A stretch of 64,000 bases of DNA from Candidatus Iainarchaeum sp. (GTDB lineage Archaea > Iainarchaeota > Iainarchaeia > Iainarchaeales > GCA-2688035), in contig JAFCCO010000001.1 of NCBI GenBank assembly GCA_017610175.1, positions 1 to 64,000 on the forward strand, read 5' to 3'. Below are positions 38,965 to 51,460 of this stretch, one piece after another. The position numbers were made by a program, and so were the translations under genes. The notes below the pieces were generated by a model. It worked only from the letters and a program-made list of their open reading frames with translations, had not been told where the DNA came from and did no database searches. The stretch's first letter is position 1, and each line of letters opens with the position of its first letter.

Positions 38965-40395
38965 TCAGCCCTTCATTACCGCAAGCGGAACGTGCTTTGA
39001 AACCTTTTTTCCAATCCCGCTTGCCTCAACACTTGCAATAACCTCTTCAACATCCTTGTATGCTTCAGGCATTTCCTCTGCAAGCCCTGACAACGACTTT
39101 CCCTTAATAATTTCTCCCTTTTCCTCAAGCTCTTTTTTTACCTGGTCGCCCCTCTTAAGTTTCATTGCAGCATGCCTTGACATTGTTCTCCCCGCCCCGT
39201 GCGCAACGCTTCCAAAGGTTTCCTTTAGCCCAGTTTGTGTCCCTACAAGAACGTAGGATGAGGTTCCCATCGTTCCTGGGATAAGTGCAGGGTGCCCTGT
39301 TTTCATGAATTCTGCTGGATTCTCTTCTCGCCCTGCCGGCATTGCCCTTGTTGCGCCCTTTCTGTGGACAAGGAGTTTTTTCTGCTCGCCGTTAATTTCA
39401 TGCATTTCCTCTTTTGCAACATTGTGGCATATGTCGTAGAGCAGTTCCATTCCAAGCGATTCAGCATCCCGCCCTATCACTTTCTCAAAGCTTTCTCTGA
39501 CCCAGTGCATTATCACCTGGCGGTTGCAGAAAGCGTAGTTTACGGCGCACTTCATTGCTTTGAGGTAATCCTGCCCTTCCTTGCTTTGGATTGGGGCACA
39601 GCAGAGCTGCTTGTCGGGAACGTTGATTCCGTACTTGTTCATCGCGCTAACCATTGTGTTCAGGTGGTCTGTTGCAACCTGGTGCCCGAAGCCGCGGCTT
39701 CCGCAGTGAATCATTATGGTAATCTGGCCCTGCTCCAGCCCGAATTTTTCCGCAATTTCCTTGTCAAATATGTCGCTTACTTTCTGGATTTCAAGGAAGT
39801 GGTTTCCTGAACCTAGCGTTCCAAACTGGGGCATTCCGCGGTGCAGTGCCTTGTCTGAAACCTTGGAGGCGTCAGCCCCGTCCATTTTCCCGTTTTCCTC
39901 GGTGTGCTTTAAATCGCGCTCCCATCCGTATCCGCGCTCAACAACGTAGGATGCTCCCTGCTCTAGAGCCTGCTTTAATTCATCTTCGCTGAGCCTTAGC
40001 TTGCTTTTTCCACCGACTCCTGCAGGGATTGCCCCGAACATTTCGTTTATCAGGTCCCGCAAATGAGGCTTGATTTCTTTTTCGGTTAAATTTGTTTTAA
40101 CCAAACGGACGCCGCAGTTTATGTCAAAACCAATGCCGCCAGGGCTAACAACTCCCTTTTCGTAATCGATTGCAGCAACCCCTCCTATGGGGAATCCGTA
40201 GCCCCAATGGCAGTCCGGGAGGGCTATGCTGTATTTTTGTATTCCTGGGAGGTAGGCAACGTTTTTTACCTGTTGAAGTGCGCCTGCTTCAATCTCGCTT
40301 GTAAGCTTTTCTGTCCCGTAAATTCTTGCCGGGACAAGCATTCCCTCTTCCTTGGGCAGTTCGAAAATAGCTTCGGAAATTTTTTTCATTTCCAT
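38965..40395 (-). CDS. rtcB: RtcB, RNA-splicing ligase
   Basis: It joins 2',3'-cyclic phosphate and 5'-OH ends using GTP and metal, closing tRNAs after intron removal. The 476 residues include LPDCHWGYGFPIGGVAA, VSPGGIGFDINCGVR with the metal Cys, GSGNHFLEIQ, HCGSRGFGHQV, and LVHRKGATRAMPAGRE with the His that takes up GMP, ending in the conserved AVMKG. No intein is present. The window also contains a substrate, the intron-bearing tRNA-Leu. Archease lies directly upstream, with a 12-base gap and an AGGTGATAA site. Confidence 0.97.
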   Translation of the reverse strand: MEMKKISEAIFELPKEEGMLVPARIYGTEKLTSEIEAGALQQVKNVAYLPGIQKYSIALPDCHWGYGFPIGGVAAIDYEKGVVSPGGIGFDINCGVRLVKTNLTEKEIKPHLRDLINEMFGAIPAGVGGKSKLRLSEDELKQALEQGASYVVERGYGWERDLKHTEENGKMDGADASKVSDKALHRGMPQFGTLGSGNHFLEIQKVSDIFDKEIAEKFGLEQGQITIMIHCGSRGFGHQVATDHLNTMVSAMNKYGINVPDKQLCCAPIQSKEGQDYLKAMKCAVNYAFCNRQVIMHWVRESFEKVIGRDAESLGMELLYDICHNVAKEEMHEINGEQKKLLVHRKGATRAMPAGREENPAEFMKTGHPALIPGTMGTSSYVLVGTQTGLKETFGSVAHGAGRTMSRHAAMKLKRGDQVKKELEEKGEIIKGKSLSGLAEEMPEAYKDVEEVIASVEASGIGKKVSKHVPLAVMKG

Positions 40396-40407
40396 TTTTT
40401 TATCACC

Positions 40408-40830
40408 TTATATGTCAAGTAATACCCTCGAAACCCATTTATTTCCTTCTTTTTTGACGGAAAACTGGTTCCAGGTAACTGCCTTTATTTCCGAGCGGGG
40501 TTCGTGCCTTTCTGCGTCAAATTCCTCCCCCTCCAACTCTGCTTTTGCATAATTCCTGCCCTCGTCCAGCTCAAGAACCCTTATTTTGGAGAATGCGAGT
40601 TCTTTTGCGTGGAGTTCGAAGAGAATTGAATCCAATAAATTATGTAGAAGTTCCTCCGGGTTTTTGCCCTCTGCCTCTACTGTGAGCTTGGTTTTTCCCT
40701 CAACCTTTTCGGGGTTGTACATTACTGTGCACATTGCTTTTGCTGAGTTCTCAAAAAGTTCTGAAAGGTTTTCCCCGAATGCTTCAAATAGTGCGTCTGC
40801 AGTGTGTTCGAGGAACCTAAATCCTTTCAC
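40408..40830 (-). CDS. archease, RtcB activator
   Basis: The 140 residues match archease: FRFLEHTADALFEAFGENLSELFENSAKAM in parts, with the metal-binding His-Asp (HTAD), NLLDSILFELHA and EIKAVTWNQFSVKK. Archease speeds RtcB guanylylation and turnover. It starts at a GTG that shares one base with the stop of the RpiB-Nudix gene, and rtcB follows, so the ligase and its helper are made together. Confidence 0.95.
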   Translation of the reverse strand: MKGFRFLEHTADALFEAFGENLSELFENSAKAMCTVMYNPEKVEGKTKLTVEAEGKNPEELLHNLLDSILFELHAKELAFSKIRVLELDEGRNYAKAELEGEEFDAERHEPRSEIKAVTWNQFSVKKEGNKWVSRVLLDI

Positions 40831-41702
40831 TACAGCACCCTTGAAAGGTCCATTATTTTTACATAGTCCTCAAGAGCTCTTTTTGTGTAGTCGTTGAGTT
40901 TCAGTTCCTTCAATGCAAGATTTGGCTTCATCCATTTGAATTCGGTGCCCTCTCGCTTGTCAAGCGTTACCTTTGTGTCCTTTGCCTTTGCAAGGTAGTC
41001 AATCATTACAAAGTGCTTTCTCTTGTGGAACTTTGTTGGAAAGATTGCGTCGTGCAGTGTAAAGAGTTTTTCATCGTGGATTTCCATTCCTGTTTCCTCT
41101 TTAACTTCCCTTCTCAAAGCATCAAGCCTTGTTTCGCCCTTTTCAATGTGCCCGCCTGGGACACTGTATAGGTCATTCCACTTCGGGCTCTTCATCAAAA
41201 AGATCTCGTTCTTTTCGTTAAAAATTAATGCTCCAACAACCGGTTCAGGAAAGCCCACTTCAATTGAGTCAATTTTTTCCACGCGATGTTTGTGCCTTTC
41301 GCCTTCTTTCTTTTCTCCGTGGAATGTGCTGTTCAAAAATATTTTCACAAGGTTTAGTGCGTCTCCCTTTTCAAGAACGCGTCCGCCCAGGCAAATCACG
41401 TTGGCGTTGTTGTGTTCCTTTGCGGCTTTTGCGGAGAACTCGTCCCATATTACCGCGGCGCGAATTCCTGCAACCTTGTTTGCTGCAATGCTCATCCCGA
41501 TTCCAGTGCCGCAGCAAAGTATTCCAACAGACTCCTTGTCATCTGCAACCTCTTTGGCCACTTTTTCTGCAAAATCAGGGTAGTCACAGCTTTCCTCCGA
41601 ACCGCATCCAAGGTCCTTTACTTTGTTGTCATTTTCAAGGCCTTTTTTGATGAACTCCTTGAGTTCAAATCCGCCGTGGTCTGATGCCAGTATTATATCC
41701 AT
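40830..41702 (-). CDS. rpiB: ribose-5-phosphate isomerase B fused to Nudix hydrolase
   Basis: Residues 1-145 are a complete RpiB: ASDHGGFELK (D8, H9), YPDFAEKVAK, the catalytic C64 in CCGTGIGMSIAANK, AKEHNNANVICLGGRVL, and the C-terminal helix ending RHKHRVEKI. Residues 150-285 are a Nudix domain whose box is perfect: G184, E190, R198, E199, E202, E203, G205. RpiB interconverts ribose-5-phosphate and ribulose-5-phosphate; Nudix enzymes split nucleoside diphosphates linked to another group. An ADP-ribose-type hydrolase would yield ribose-5-phosphate, the RpiB substrate, so one polypeptide could do both steps; that is inference. It leads the operon with archease and rtcB. Confidence 0.92.
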   Translation of the reverse strand: MDIILASDHGGFELKEFIKKGLENDNKVKDLGCGSEESCDYPDFAEKVAKEVADDKESVGILCCGTGIGMSIAANKVAGIRAAVIWDEFSAKAAKEHNNANVICLGGRVLEKGDALNLVKIFLNSTFHGEKKEGERHKHRVEKIDSIEVGFPEPVVGALIFNEKNEIFLMKSPKWNDLYSVPGGHIEKGETRLDALRREVKEETGMEIHDEKLFTLHDAIFPTKFHKRKHFVMIDYLAKAKDTKVTLDKREGTEFKWMKPNLALKELKLNDYTKRALEDYVKIMDLSRVL

Positions 41703-41742
41703 TTGGGGAACACCTTTTGAATTATTTTGTGCAAAGCGATGC

Positions 41743-41754
41743 TTAAAAATAAAT
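41743..41754 (-). promoter_or_regulatory. TATA box of the rpiB-nudix/archease/rtcB operon
   Basis: ATTTATTTTTAA on the minus strand, giving a start near 41724 and a leader of about 22 bases with AAAGGTG before the ATG. Confidence 0.5.
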
Positions 41755-41778
41755 GCGTTTTTGGGAGAAAAGGAGGGC

Positions 41779-42087
41779 TTATTCTTTGAGCTCTATTTCA
41801 ACGTGCACTGCTTCAGGGATTTCTACCCTCATTATTCTGCGAAGTGTCCTTTCGTCGGCTTCAATGTCCACAAGCCTTTTGTGTATGCGCAATTGCCACC
41901 TTTCGTAGGTTTCTGTTCCGCCTCCGCATGGGCTTTTTCTGGTTGGCACAATTAGTTTTTTGGTTGGGAGAGGTATTGCTCCTGAGTGCTTTACGCCTGT
42001 TCTTTCCGCAACCTCGAGAATTCTATTTGCAATCTCGGTTAATTGCTTGTAGTCCGGGCTTGTTAGCTTTATTCTTGCTTTTTGCAT
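41779..42087 (-). CDS. rps10: ribosomal protein uS10
   Basis: The 102 residues include [43 protein letters not shown] in parts, and [17 protein letters not shown]. It follows EF-1A, as in many archaea. ATG 42087 is preceded by GAGGT. Confidence 0.95.
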   Translation of the reverse strand: MQKARIKLTSPDYKQLTEIANRILEVAERTGVKHSGAIPLPTKKLIVPTRKSPCGGGTETYERWQLRIHKRLVDIEADERTLRRIMRVEIPEAVHVEIELKE

Positions 42088-42173
42088 TTTCAATACCTCT
42101 GCTTACCAAAATTTAAAAAAAATGGAAAATTGGAAAGCAATAACAACACTGCTTTCCTTTCCCTGTGTTCTAT

Positions 42174-43448
42174 TTATTTCTTTTCCCTTGGGGTTATTGA
42201 CAGTACAATTCCTGCTGCAACTGTCTGCCCCATGTCCCTTATTGCAAAGCGACCGAGCTGTGGGAATTTCTTGTATTCTTCAAGAACCACTGGCTTGGTT
42301 GGCACAATCTTTACGATTGCTGCGTCGCCTGTTTTCAGGAACTTAGGGTTTTCCTCTTTAACCTGCCCTGTCTTGGGGTCAAGTTTCTTCTGGATTTCAG
42401 TTATCGTGCATGACAACTGAGCTGTGTGCATGTGGAACACAGGTGTGTAGCCCACTGGGATTGCGGTCGGGTGTGACAATACAACAATTTGTGCTATAAA
42501 GTCCTTTACGATTGTTGGAGGGTCGCTCACGTGTCCGATTACGTCCCCTCTTGCAATGTCTCCCTTGCCAATTCCCCTTACGTTAAAGCCAACGTTGTCG
42601 CCTGGCTTTGCTTCGGGGAGCTGCTCGTGGTGCATTTCAATTGTTTTTACTTCGGTTGTTACGCCTGGCGGGTTAATTATTACCTTGTCGCCTGGCTTTA
42701 GGATTCCTGTCTCAACCCTTCCTACCGGGACAACTCCAACACCTTTGATGTTGTAAACGTCTTGGATTGGAAGCCTGAGTGGCTTGCCTGTTGGAAGCTC
42801 TGATGCTTTGAATTCGTCTAAAGCATCCATGAGTGTAGATCCTTTATGCCATGTCATCTTTTCACTTTTCTTGACGACATTGTCGCCAACCCAAGCCGAG
42901 ACCGGGATAAATTGGATCATGTTTTCCTTAAAGCCAACGCCTGTAAGGAGTTTTTTCATTGAGTCCTGGACTTCTTTGAATTTTGCCTCTTCGAAGTTGA
43001 CTTCGTCCATTTTGTTGATTGCGACGATTATCTGCTTCAGGCCCATGACCTGTGCAAGGAATGCGTGCTCCTTTGTCTGGGGCTGCACTCCCTCTTTAGC
43101 TGCAACAACCAAAACGGCTGCGTCAGCCTGTGAGGTTCCTGTAATCATGTTCTTTACAAAGTCTTTGTGTCCTGGGGCATCAATTATGGTAAAGTTGTTT
43201 TTCTTGCCCTCAAATCTCTTGTAGGCAACGTCGATTGTTACACCGCGCTCCCTTTCTTCCTTCAGGTTGTCCATTGCGTAAGCGAAGGCAAAGGTTCCTT
43301 TTCCCCTTTCCTGTGCTTCTGCTTCAAGCTTCCTGTACTCCTGCTCTGACAAAGCGCCCGAGTCGTAAAGGAGCCTTCCGACAAGTGTGCTTTTGCCGTG
43401 GTCGACGTGACCAATGAATACTAAGTTCAAGTGTGGTTTTTCTGCCAT
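42174..43448 (-). CDS. tuf: translation elongation factor EF-1A
   Basis: It delivers aminoacyl-tRNA to the ribosome. The 424 residues include GHVDHGKS (13-20), the switch 1 segment [34 protein letters not shown], and the domain 2/3 barrels with [18 protein letters not shown] in parts. ATG 43448 has a GGAGGTAATTG site. It has its own promoter after EF-2. Confidence 0.97.
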   Translation of the reverse strand: MAEKPHLNLVFIGHVDHGKSTLVGRLLYDSGALSEQEYRKLEAEAQERGKGTFAFAYAMDNLKEERERGVTIDVAYKRFEGKKNNFTIIDAPGHKDFVKNMITGTSQADAAVLVVAAKEGVQPQTKEHAFLAQVMGLKQIIVAINKMDEVNFEEAKFKEVQDSMKKLLTGVGFKENMIQFIPVSAWVGDNVVKKSEKMTWHKGSTLMDALDEFKASELPTGKPLRLPIQDVYNIKGVGVVPVGRVETGILKPGDKVIINPPGVTTEVKTIEMHHEQLPEAKPGDNVGFNVRGIGKGDIARGDVIGHVSDPPTIVKDFIAQIVVLSHPTAIPVGYTPVFHMHTAQLSCTITEIQKKLDPKTGQVKEENPKFLKTGDAAIVKIVPTKPVVLEEYKKFPQLGRFAIRDMGQTVAAGIVLSITPREKK

Positions 43449-43533
43449 TTCAATTACCTCCAATTATTAATTCGCCACCAATTCTTTCACTGGGGAAATT
43501 GGAAACCACTATTTATGATTTCCCCCCTGAAAA

Positions 43534-43543
43534 CCTTTAAAAA
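43534..43543 (-). promoter_or_regulatory. probable TATA box of EF-1A/S10
   Basis: TTTTTAAAGG on the minus strand in the 123-base gap after EF-2. A start near 43513 gives a leader of about 65 bases with the GGAGGTAATTG site. Confidence 0.4.
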
Positions 43544-43571
43544 TCAATGCTTTAAGCCGTTTTAACCCTCT

Positions 43572-45764
43572 TTACTCCAGGAAAAAGTTGGCCGACTTAA
43601 CTGTCGAGTCCATGCCTTTTCTCTTTCTGACTTCCTCTGTCACCTGCTTTTGCAGTTCTTTTGGGAGTTGTTCGTAGCCTGCGTATTCCGCGGTCCAGAT
43701 TGCCCTTCCCTGGGTTGCTCCCCTAATGTCAGCAGAGAACCCAATGAGCTCTTTTACAGGTGCTTTGGCTATAATTATTGTTGTGTCGCCTTCAGTGTTC
43801 ATTTCAGTAATCTGGGTTCTTTTTGAGCCCAGTTCCTTTGTTACCGCACCCATGTAGTCCTGTGGGACCGAAATTGTCAGTGTTTGCTTTGGTTCCTTTA
43901 GGATTGGGTTTGCTGAAAGCATGCAGGCGTAAATTGTTCTTGTTGTCAGCGGGAGAATCTGTGCAGGCCCTCTGTGGATTGCGTCCTCGTGAAGGGTTGC
44001 GTCCTCAATGTACACAATAACTCCCATGCAATTTTCTTTTGCAAGTGGGCCGTTTTCCATTGCGTCGCTGAATCCCTGTATTACAAGTTCACGGATTTCG
44101 TGCAGTGCAACAATTCCCCTTGTTGTGTCAACAAGAAGGTTGTTGTTGTGCACAGCCCAGACCTTTCTTGATGTGTCCCGTCCAAATCCGCATTCTTCAA
44201 ATTGTGCAATCATTGCGGGGTCCTTTGGCTTTACTTTGCCCTGGATTTTCTTTTCCGCAAGTTTTTCAAACTGTTCCTGTGGCATGGGTTCAACGCTCAT
44301 TTTAAACTTGTTGTGCTTGTTTGGGCTTTTTCCCTCCAAAACCGGCGATTCTGCTGTTACGGTTTCCCTGTACACAACAATTGGCGGGCTCACGATGATT
44401 GGAATTTTGTGGTCGTGCTCAATTCTGTGCTGGGTAACTTCCAGGTGAAGCTCTCCCATTCCGGAAATAAGGTGTTCGCCTGTTTCCTGGTTTAAGCTGG
44501 CCACAACATTGGGGTCTTCTTTTGTAATTTGCCTGATAACTTCAATCAGTTTTGGCAAATCCTTTGTCTGCTTTGCTTCAACGCTTACGGTCATTACCGG
44601 TTCGGTTGAGCTCTTAAAGCTTTCAAACGGCAATATGTCCTGGCTTCCAAGTGTTTCTCCTGTAAAAACCTCTTTTAGGCCGACAATGCATGCAATGTTT
44701 CCCGCAGGCACCTCGTCAACAGTTACCCTTTCAGGGCCCATAAAGACTCCAACCTGCTGTATTGCAATTTCTTTCTTGCTTGTGATAAGTTTTACTTTAA
44801 GGCCTTGCTTCATTGTTCCTGAGTAAACACGGCCTGTTGCAATGTCTCCTGCGTGCGGGTCAACGCTGACATTCGTTACCATCATTGCAAATGGCCCTGT
44901 TTCATCGCATGTAAGCATTGCTTTTCCTGTTGCACTCTCTGCTTCCCCTTTCCAGATGTTTGGAATCCTGTATTTCTGTGCATCAATTGGGTTGGGGAGG
45001 TGGTTAATTACCATCTCAAGTATTGCTTTGTAAAGCGGGCTCTTTACTGCAAGCTCTTTTTGGGTGTCCTCTTTCATGTGCCTGTACACATCGGAGAAAC
45101 CGATTTTTGTTGCCTGCATCATGGGAACACTTACTGCCCAATTGTAGTATGCCGAACCAAATGCCACGCTTCCGTCTTCAACCTTAACGTTCCACTGTCC
45201 CTTTAATTTTTCAGGGGCGTTCTTGCTTATGAGGTTGTTTACTTTTGCAATTGTTTTGATAAATCTTTCCTGCATCTGCTTTTCGTCAAGCTGCAGTTCA
45301 CTAATTAGCCTGTCAACCTTGTTTATGAAAAGTGTTGGCTTTACGTTTTCCTTTAACGCCTGCCTGATAACTGTTTCTGTCTGGGGCATTGTTCCTTCCA
45401 CTGCGTCAACAACAACAATAACACCGTCAACGGCCCTCATTGCCCTGATGACGTCTCCGCCAAAGTCAACGTGTCCAGGGGTGTCAATTACGTTAATTAG
45501 GTATTTGTTGTCTTCGTATTCGTGAACAAGTGAAATGTTTGCCGCGTTGATTGTGATTCCTCTTTCCTGCTCAAGCTCGTATGAGTCCATGAAAAGCTGC
45601 TTTCCGGCAAGTTCTTTGCTGATTAATCCGGCTGCAGCAATGAGGTTGTCTGTCATTGTTGTTTTGCCGTGATCGATGTGTGCAACGATTCCGATGTTTC
45701 TGATATTTTTCCTGTTGCTCATAAGAGAGCTTGCAAGCTTAACCATTTCTTCTTTTCTGCCCAT
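43572..45764 (-). CDS. fusA: translation elongation factor EF-2
   Basis: It drives translocation. The 730 residues include AHIDHGKT (28-35), ERGITINAANISL, DTPGHVDFGGDV, NKVDRLI, and five domains of normal length. The domain IV tip has DAIHRGPAQ, with the His that is modified to diphthamide retained, so the modification pathway should exist in this organism. An AGGTGATCTA site precedes the ATG. Confidence 0.97.
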   Translation of the reverse strand: MGRKEEMVKLASSLMSNRKNIRNIGIVAHIDHGKTTMTDNLIAAAGLISKELAGKQLFMDSYELEQERGITINAANISLVHEYEDNKYLINVIDTPGHVDFGGDVIRAMRAVDGVIVVVDAVEGTMPQTETVIRQALKENVKPTLFINKVDRLISELQLDEKQMQERFIKTIAKVNNLISKNAPEKLKGQWNVKVEDGSVAFGSAYYNWAVSVPMMQATKIGFSDVYRHMKEDTQKELAVKSPLYKAILEMVINHLPNPIDAQKYRIPNIWKGEAESATGKAMLTCDETGPFAMMVTNVSVDPHAGDIATGRVYSGTMKQGLKVKLITSKKEIAIQQVGVFMGPERVTVDEVPAGNIACIVGLKEVFTGETLGSQDILPFESFKSSTEPVMTVSVEAKQTKDLPKLIEVIRQITKEDPNVVASLNQETGEHLISGMGELHLEVTQHRIEHDHKIPIIVSPPIVVYRETVTAESPVLEGKSPNKHNKFKMSVEPMPQEQFEKLAEKKIQGKVKPKDPAMIAQFEECGFGRDTSRKVWAVHNNNLLVDTTRGIVALHEIRELVIQGFSDAMENGPLAKENCMGVIVYIEDATLHEDAIHRGPAQILPLTTRTIYACMLSANPILKEPKQTLTISVPQDYMGAVTKELGSKRTQITEMNTEGDTTIIIAKAPVKELIGFSADIRGATQGRAIWTAEYAGYEQLPKELQKQVTEEVRKRKGMDSTVKSANFFLE

Positions 45765-45775
45765 TAGATCACCTA

Positions 45776-46378
45776 TTATCTCGATGCTTTTGCTATCCTT
45801 TCAACTTCGTCTCTTCTTTTCACGCTAAAGCTCTTGTTGTCTTCCTTTGATGCAAGAATCAGTTCTTCTGCAAGAGCTGTTGGGGCGTCAAGTTTCTTGT
45901 TGAATGATGCTGCAAATCCTGAAATTGCGATATTTTTTAATGATTCGTCAACGCGTGTGAGTGGTGCAACGTCTACTGCCTGGCTGTAAACTATTCCGCC
46001 CTTCTTTACCCTTGTTACGTCCTCTCTTGGGGCTGCGTTTTCAATTGCTTTAACAAGGACCTGTAGAGGATTCTCGTTTGTTTTGGCTTCAATAATTTCA
46101 AATGCCTTTTCAACTATTTCCATAGCCTGAAGTTTTTTTCCGCAGCTTCCCCTTCCTCTTATATATTTTCCGGAGAGTTTTCTTTTTCCCTGGCCGCTTC
46201 TCATAATCTTGTTCACAAGCCTTTCAACGATGTTAATGTTTCCCTTGTCAAACCTTTTTTTTGCCTTTCGCCCGAATGTGTGGGGGAAGAGTTTTGAGTC
46301 AAGGCTTATGTATCTTGCAAGCCCGAGGTCTGAGATTTTTACCTCTGATGTGTCCCATTTGTCAAATGTCATGGTCAT
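45776..46378 (-). CDS. rps7: ribosomal protein uS7
   Basis: The 200 residues show archaeal S7: LPHTFGRKAKKRFDKGNINIVERLVNKIM in parts, SCGKKLQAMEIVEKAFEII, and VDVAPLTRVDESLKNIA, ending SVKRRDEVERIAKASR. GAGGTAATTG lies before the ATG. Standard S12-S7-EF-2 order. Confidence 0.96.
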   Translation of the reverse strand: MTMTFDKWDTSEVKISDLGLARYISLDSKLFPHTFGRKAKKRFDKGNINIVERLVNKIMRSGQGKRKLSGKYIRGRGSCGKKLQAMEIVEKAFEIIEAKTNENPLQVLVKAIENAAPREDVTRVKKGGIVYSQAVDVAPLTRVDESLKNIAISGFAASFNKKLDAPTALAEELILASKEDNKSFSVKRRDEVERIAKASR

Positions 46379-46383
46379 TTCAA

Positions 46384-46812
46384 TTACCTCTTAACCTTCT
46401 CCTTTCTTCCTGACCTAAGCATTTCAAGCGCCTGGTTGTTTACGTGGGTTACGCGGTATTTCACGCCCCAAAGGTCGCCGTATGGTCCCTTTTGGGCCCC
46501 ACCGATTCCTTCAACAATGACTTCGTCGTGCTCGTCGATAAATTTTATTGCGCCGTCCTTTGGTGCAAGTGCGGTTAGCTGCTTTCCGTTTTTGATAAGC
46601 TGTACCCTAACGCATTTTCTGATTCCTGAGTTTGGCTGCTTTGCAGTAACTCCCCTTTTCTCTGTGACAATTCCTCTTGCCTGGGGGGATCCCTCGAGCA
46701 GGTCGTACTTAATGTCAAGGCCCATTTTCTTTCTCTTGTATTTGGGCTTTTTCCATCTCCATTTCTTTCTGTCTTTCTCGAGTTGTCTTCCTGCGAATTC
46801 TCCTTTTGCCAT
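46384..46812 (-). CDS. rps12: ribosomal protein uS12
   Basis: The 142 residues include the decoding-centre loops: [26 protein letters not shown] in parts, with the KQPNSG motif, and [17 protein letters not shown]. The ATG at 46812 is chosen over the in-frame GTG that overlaps NusA further. Confidence 0.96.
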   Translation of the reverse strand: MAKGEFAGRQLEKDRKKWRWKKPKYKRKKMGLDIKYDLLEGSPQARGIVTEKRGVTAKQPNSGIRKCVRVQLIKNGKQLTALAPKDGAIKFIDEHDEVIVEGIGGAQKGPYGDLWGVKYRVTHVNNQALEMLRSGRKEKVKR

Positions 46813-46817
46813 AAAAA

Positions 46818-47228
46818 TCACTTCAACCTAACTTCTTCCAATCCATAGTTCCTTTGAGCTATTTCCTTAATCCTCTTAAATTTTCCCATTGCGGTCAAAA
46901 CTTTTCTTTTCTCTCCGGCTTCAAGCAAAACAATTGCTTTCTTTTTGCCTTCGCCTTTGAGTTCCACTCCTTTTACTTTGACAGTGTAGAGGGCTTTTTT
47001 GAAAAATTCGCCGACATTTTCGGTGTAACCGAGAATCTCAACATTTTTCCTGAGCTTTTCCTTCAATGCCTTAACATTGCTTGCGTTCTTTCCTATTGCC
47101 TTTCCAACGTCGCGCCCTTTCACAAGAAACACAATGTTATTGCCTTGGACAACAACATCCCTTGCAACAACACGTGTGGCGCTGTTGAAGGTATTCATGT
47201 AAAAAATTTCGTCACTGCCTATTTTCAT
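46818..47228 (-). CDS. nusA: archaeal NusA-like protein (KH domains)
   Basis: The 136 residues hold two KH folds without the N-terminal and S1 parts of bacterial Nus[26 protein letters not shown] and [28 protein letters not shown], quoted in parts. Its place between L30e and S12 in the polymerase cluster is conserved in archaea. A role in RNA binding during transcription or rRNA folding is assumed from the family. Confidence 0.93.
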   Translation of the reverse strand: MKIGSDEIFYMNTFNSATRVVARDVVVQGNNIVFLVKGRDVGKAIGKNASNVKALKEKLRKNVEILGYTENVGEFFKKALYTVKVKGVELKGEGKKKAIVLLEAGEKRKVLTAMGKFKRIKEIAQRNYGLEEVRLK

Positions 47229-47242
47229 GCCACTGTTTCCCT

Positions 47243-47542
47243 TTATTCTTTCGCTGCATCAAGCACTTTGCTTTTTCCCTGTTCTTCAATGCTTAGCACC
47301 GAAACAACGAAGGGTTTCCCGCAAACGCTTCCAAGCTGCAATCCACTGCCCTTGAATTCGTATACCGGAACTTTGCTCACCATGCAAACTTGCTTGATTC
47401 TTTCCTTAAGCTGTGACTGAGCGTTTCCGCTTATAATAATTAACTTAGCAACACCCTTTAAAACACTTTTCTCGGCTTGCTGATTGCCGAATGTGACTTT
47501 TCCTGTGTCAACCGCCCTTCTTATTTCCCTTGAAACGTCCAT
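47243..47542 (-). CDS. rpl30e: ribosomal protein eL30
   Basis: Ninety-nine residues of the L7Ae/L30e fold: SREIRRAVDTGKVTFGNQQAEKSV in parts, AKLIIISGNAQSQLKERI and LQLGSVCGKPFVVSVLSI. ATG 47542 has AGAGGGATGA upstream. Confidence 0.94.
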   Translation of the reverse strand: MDVSREIRRAVDTGKVTFGNQQAEKSVLKGVAKLIIISGNAQSQLKERIKQVCMVSKVPVYEFKGSGLQLGSVCGKPFVVSVLSIEEQGKSKVLDAAKE

Positions 47543-47555
47543 TTTCATCCCTCTG

Positions 47556-51448
<3,893 letters not shown>

Positions 51449-51460
51449 CCTTTTTTCACC

